26,774 nt of DNA from DATKPE01 sp035524335. Lineage in GTDB: Bacteria; Bacteroidota; Ignavibacteria; UBA10030; SZUA-254. Positions within the stretch are counted from its first letter, which is position 1, and each line of letters starts with the position of its first letter. This document shows, piece after piece, positions 23,824 to 26,774 of this stretch. A program made the translations under genes and the position numbers. The DNA lies in the NCBI GenBank assembly GCA_035524335.1, contig DATKPE010000042.1, forward strand, positions 1 through 26,774, in the 5' to 3' direction. The notes below the pieces were generated by a model, which saw only the letters and a list, made by a program, of their open reading frames with translations, ran no database searches and was not told the origin of the DNA.

Positions 23824-25941
23824 TCAGGATCCAGCGGCAGAAAGCCGGTCGAGAAGCCGGCTGAATTCCCTAATATCGGTGGTCGGCTGTTGACATGCAA
23901 AACCGGAGCAAAGGTAGAGCGCCGGAGACGCGCCGGAAGCGGCCTTGCCGCCGAGTCCGGGAACGATTTCCGTCAGAACACCGTCGCTTCCGGTCTGCCA
24001 GACGACCGTTTTCACGGGAAGAAACCGCCGGTGAATCGTTTCCCTCACAGCCTCGGGAAACGGGGATCCGGCGGGGATTGCGACGACGATCTCGACGGGC
24101 GGGGACGCGAGCCAGTCCGTCGCGATCAGCAGGGCCGGAAGGCTTTCGGGAGATTTTTCCAGTACCGATCCGAACGAGGCGATTGCCGCCTCCCCGGCGG
24201 AGCGGAACGCCGCATTGCCGGTCAGATGTCCGAGGCGGAGAAGATTCAGGGCGGCGACGGAATTCCCCGCCGGTTCGGCGCCGTCGTACTGTTCCCGGGT
24301 GCGGATGATGAGTCGCGGGTCTTCGACGGCGTCGAAGAACCCGCCGGCCGGATCGGCAAAGAGGGCGGTCTGCACCGTCGTGAGCTCCAGCGCGGCGGTA
24401 AGCCAGCGGACCGCGCCGGTCGCTTCGAACAGGTCGGTCAGGCCGGCGATGAAGAACGCATAATCCTGGAGCGTCCCTTCGAAGCGGCTTTCCCCGTCGC
24501 ACGAGCGGCGGAGGAGTCTGCCGTCGCGGCGGCACGCAGAAAGAATGAAATCCGCCGCCTTTTCCGCGGCGTCCAGATAGGTCCGGTTTCCGAAAATCTC
24601 CCAGGCGAGGGTGAAGGCGGATATGGCCAGGCCGTTCCACGCGGTGATGATTTTTCTGTCGAGGCGCGGGTGCGGTCTCGCGGCCCTGGCTGAGAACAAT
24701 TTCGCGCGGGCCTGCCGCAGAAGTTCGGCACAGCGTTCCGGCGGGAGGGAGAACTGCCGGGCTGTTTCTTCCGTCGTGTGTGCCCGGTAGAGCACGTTCC
24801 TGTCCCTGAAGATCCCCGAGGGATCATGGTCGACGTTGCCGCGATCGAGCACTCCGAAATGGAAACAGAAGAGAGGCGCGAGTTCGGATCCGAGCGCCGC
24901 GCCGATGTCGGCCGCGGTCCAGCAGTAAAACGCTCCTTCTTCGCGTTTCTCCGGCTCGGCAGGATCGGGGGCGCTTTCGGCGTCCTCCGATGTGGTGAAT
25001 CCCCCGCCGGGGTCGGTCAGATTGCCGGCGATATACCCGAGTGTTTCACAGGCGATGTCGGAGAAGAACGGATCGCCGGAGCACTGGAACGCCTCGAGAT
25101 AAAGGGAGGCGAGCTGGGCCTGATCGTAGAGCATTTTCTCGAAGTGGGGGACGTGCCACCGGGCGTCGACGGAGTACCGGTGGAAGCCGCCGCCGATCTG
25201 GTCGTACATGCCGCCCCGTGCCATCGCCCGGAGAGTCTCGAGGGTCATACTCAGCGCCCGCGGCTCACCGCTTCGTTTATAATACCGGAGGAGGAAGCGC
25301 AGTCCCGCGGGGCGGGGGAATTTGGGCGCGGAGCCGAAGCCTGCGTGATCCGGATCGAATAGCCGGACGAAGCTTGAGAACGCGGCGTCGAGGGTGGCGG
25401 GTGTGACCGGGCGGCTCTCTGCCGGTTCGGAAGAGCGGAGGAATGCGGCGATCTGTGTCCCGGTGGAGATGATTTTTTCCCGTTCCGACTGCCAGAGGCG
25501 GCTGATCTGACGGAGGATCTCGGGGAACCCGGGGCGGCCGTAGCGGGATTCCGGGGGAATGTAGGTCGCGCCGAAGAACGGTTCCAGACCGGGAGTGAGG
25601 AACATCGAGAGCGGCCAGCCGCCGGAGCCGGACATCGCCTGCAGAGCCGACATATAGACCCTGTCGACGTCGGGGCGTTCTTCGCGGTCGACCTTGATGC
25701 AGACGGCGGCGGCGTTCAGCTGAGCGGCGATCGCGGGGTGTTCGAACACCTCCCGTTCCATGACATGGCACCAGTAGCAGGAGGAGTAGCCGATGGAGAG
25801 GAAGATCGGTTTGTTTTCGGAGCGGGCTTTCGCGAACGCCTCGTCGCCCCAGGGATACCAGTCGACCGGATTATGCGCGTGCTGGAGGAGGTACGGGCTT
25901 TTTTCGCCGATGAGGCGGTTTACAGGCCGCAGGTCAGGCAT
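23824..25941 (-). CDS. DUF255 / YyaL-type thioredoxin-domain protein (SPATA20 family)
   Basis: This 705-residue cytosolic protein has the full family layout. The start NRLIGEKSPYLLQHAHNPVDWYPWG is diagnostic. A thioredoxin-like domain covers residues 1-170 with Cys55-Tyr-Trp-Cys58, and an (alpha/alpha)6 barrel like N-acylglucosamine 2-epimerase runs from about 200 to 620 (GGGFHRYSVDARWHVPHFEKMLYDQAQL). The biochemical function of the family is not settled. No Shine-Dalgarno is visible, but the start fits all relatives. It follows tRNA-Ala by 60 bases on the same strand without a terminator, and two bases separate it from the CDF gene. It is probably the first protein gene of a yyaL-CDF-dinB(-esterase) operon. 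Confidence 0.94.
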   Translation of the reverse strand: MPDLRPVNRLIGEKSPYLLQHAHNPVDWYPWGDEAFAKARSENKPIFLSIGYSSCYWCHVMEREVFEHPAIAAQLNAAAVCIKVDREERPDVDRVYMSALQAMSGSGGWPLSMFLTPGLEPFFGATYIPPESRYGRPGFPEILRQISRLWQSEREKIISTGTQIAAFLRSSEPAESRPVTPATLDAAFSSFVRLFDPDHAGFGSAPKFPRPAGLRFLLRYYKRSGEPRALSMTLETLRAMARGGMYDQIGGGFHRYSVDARWHVPHFEKMLYDQAQLASLYLEAFQCSGDPFFSDIACETLGYIAGNLTDPGGGFTTSEDAESAPDPAEPEKREEGAFYCWTAADIGAALGSELAPLFCFHFGVLDRGNVDHDPSGIFRDRNVLYRAHTTEETARQFSLPPERCAELLRQARAKLFSARAARPHPRLDRKIITAWNGLAISAFTLAWEIFGNRTYLDAAEKAADFILSACRRDGRLLRRSCDGESRFEGTLQDYAFFIAGLTDLFEATGAVRWLTAALELTTVQTALFADPAGGFFDAVEDPRLIIRTREQYDGAEPAGNSVAALNLLRLGHLTGNAAFRSAGEAAIASFGSVLEKSPESLPALLIATDWLASPPVEIVVAIPAGSPFPEAVRETIHRRFLPVKTVVWQTGSDGVLTEIVPGLGGKAASGASPALYLCSGFACQQPTTDIREFSRLLDRLSAAGS

Positions 25942-26001
25942 ACCGGCGGGCCGGAATCGGGTGGACCGACAGCGACGGCAGGGGAAAGGGAGGCATTAAA
26001 G

Positions 26002-26074
26002 TGGAGCTGATCGGGATCGAACCGACGGCCTCCTCGTTGCGAACGAGGCGCTCTCCCAGCTGAGCTACAGCCCC
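26002..26074 (-). tRNA. tRNA-Ala (CGC)
   Basis: Read on the minus strand: acceptor GGGGCTG/CAGCTCC with one G-T pair, D stem GCTC/GAGC, anticodon stem CCTCG/CGAGG with loop TTCGCAA (anticodon CGC, reading GCG), T stem GTCGG/CCGAT, discriminator A. CCA is not encoded. Confidence 0.96.
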
Positions 26075-26084
26075 ATGGGAAACC

Positions 26085-26114
26085 AGTATGTATTCGCCAA
26101 TTTTGTGCTGACAA
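26085..26114 (-). promoter_or_regulatory. Promoter of tRNA-Ala
   Basis: On the minus strand TTGTCA (complement of 26109-26114) and CATACT (complement of 26085-26090) are 18 bases apart, and the -10 ends ten bases before the tRNA. The -35 matches the consensus at five of six positions. The downstream DUF255 operon may also use it. Confidence 0.45.
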
Positions 26115-26437
26115 AATGTTGAGTTTGTATATTTTTAAGAGAAATGATCAACACTTTTATCAACACCTGCCGTTGACTGATGGCCCCTAATTCCTCATCC
26201 AGCAATTCCGGTAGCTCTGCAAAGAAGAAGGGGTAATTCGACAACCATAGATTTCGGAATATTGAATAATTTACTTGCAGGTAAAATATACGAAACCAGA
26301 GAAAGGAAATCAAGGGGGCGAAATTATTTCAACGAATAGTCCAAGTAACAGGGTTTGTGTAACACAAATATCGGTAGTAAGGGAATAATGGATATCAGAT
26401 GGATCTTTGCGGAATGAGGCTAATTCAGATAAATCGC
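26115..26437. other. AT-rich intergenic region
   Basis: About 320 bases with much lower GC than the rest of the window. I see no supported gene. The direct repeat ATCAACAC occurs at 26147-26154 and 26159-26166 (12-base period), with an inverted TGTTGA at 26118-26123. This could be a small operator-like cluster but is not assigned. Confidence 0.4.
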
Positions 26438-26770
26438 TTATGTTTCTCTTGGAAGAAGAAATCCCCAAAGATCAGTTGATTCATTTATTGAGACAGACGA
26501 TGAAGTTGCGGACAACAAATCCTTGATTTTTACTATGTTTGCCCTCGAATGGATCAGGGCGTCTTTATTTTCGTATTTTAGATTGGCTGCTTGCATAACA
26601 GAATTTTGTAAGAGGACGATATGTCCAAGTAAGAGTTCAGCAAGAGGCGTCTGATGATCTATTTCAAGCCATTTTCCTTCACGCTGAATTAGTGGTTGAA
26701 AATAACCAGTGTGAAAGAGACATCCGTAAAATGTGCCATGAAGAGCTTCGGATGCTTCATCAAAAATCAT
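26438..26770 (-). CDS. Unknown protein in AT-rich DNA, possibly 5'-truncated
   Basis: A 110-residue frame ends at 26438 and its first ATG is at 26770, four bases from the window edge, so the true start may lie outside. The sequence looks like a soluble, mainly helical protein: TPLAELLLGHIVLLQNSVMQAANL is a long hydrophobic-patterned helix, then KYENKDALIHSRANIVKIKDLLS. The N-terminal part has aromatic and Cys/His residues (GTFYGCLFHTGYF). I do not recognise a family. Codon use is clearly AT-rich compared with every other gene here, which suggests recent acquisition. There is no neighbour in the window to indicate its job. Confidence 0.5.
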   Translation of the reverse strand: MIFDEASEALHGTFYGCLFHTGYFQPLIQREGKWLEIDHQTPLAELLLGHIVLLQNSVMQAANLKYENKDALIHSRANIVKIKDLLSATSSSVSINESTDLWGFLLPRET

Positions 26771-26774
26771 GACC

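Noticed and set aside
26065..26313. An 82-codon minus-strand frame in the AT-rich segment
   Set aside because: It ends inside tRNA-Ala and covers its promoter, with no ribosome site or family; a remnant cannot be excluded.
26002..26774. Classical tRNA-targeted genomic island at tRNA-Ala
   Set aside because: The AT-rich DNA is on the 5' side of the tRNA, and no integrase or repeated tRNA 3' end is visible in the window.

Overview
The window is about 26.8 kb of GC-rich bacterial chromosome (around 60 % GC by eye) that turns AT-rich in its last ~700 bases. It carries chromosomal housekeeping genes (metK, ahcY, three tRNA genes) among secreted glycosidases, regulators and transport genes. I see no phage, insertion sequence with a transposase, or CRISPR array. 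Several things together suggest an uncultured member of the FCB/Bacteroidota-Ignavibacteriota side of the tree or a nearby phylum: secreted GH3 and GH38-like glycosidases, an ECF sigma factor paired with a TPR-bearing Ser/Thr kinase, a remnant of a four-helix-bundle (23S rRNA intervening-sequence type) gene, a Pdu-type microcompartment pair, and many starts without a Shine-Dalgarno site. This placement is inference; no rRNA is present to decide it.

Layout. 1-815: 3' part of a HEAT-repeat protein. 1064-3787: secreted GH3 beta-glycosidase with an inserted PA14 domain, ending in a clear intrinsic terminator. 3872-4354 (-): small unknown exported protein. 4619-6729 (-): two-gene unit of an ATP-grasp ligase and a SAM methyltransferase, ending in a strong terminator. 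6730-7561: largely empty. 7562-7975: stand-alone response-regulator receiver. 8177-11515: very large secreted GH38-like glycosidase. 11528-14613 (-): ECF sigma factor and membrane Ser/Thr kinase with TPRs, overlapping by ATGA. 15247-15864: tRNA-His and tRNA-Glu with a decayed four-helix-bundle gene between inverted repeats. 15905-19350: sugar nucleotidyltransferase, metK, ahcY, then a two-way terminator. 19429-21313 (-): pduS-pduT pair. 21395-25941 (-): DUF255/YyaL thioredoxin-like protein, CDF metal transporter, DinB-like protein and secreted esterase in tight array, downstream of tRNA-Ala (26002-26074, -). 26075-26774: AT-rich segment with one unknown partial gene.

How the genes work together. 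The two secreted glycosidases probably supply sugars from plant or microbial polysaccharide. metK and ahcY supply and recycle SAM, the cofactor used by the methyltransferase at 4619-5476. The ECF/kinase pair looks like a self-contained signalling unit in which phosphorylation rather than an anti-sigma factor could control the sigma factor. pduS-pduT are electron-transfer and shell parts of a catabolic microcompartment whose other genes are not here.

No wholly new system stands out. The most interesting items are the threonine-bearing region 2.2 of the kinase-coupled ECF factor, the bracketed four-helix-bundle remnant between two tRNA genes, the isolated pduS-pduT pair, and the ATP-grasp/methyltransferase unit.
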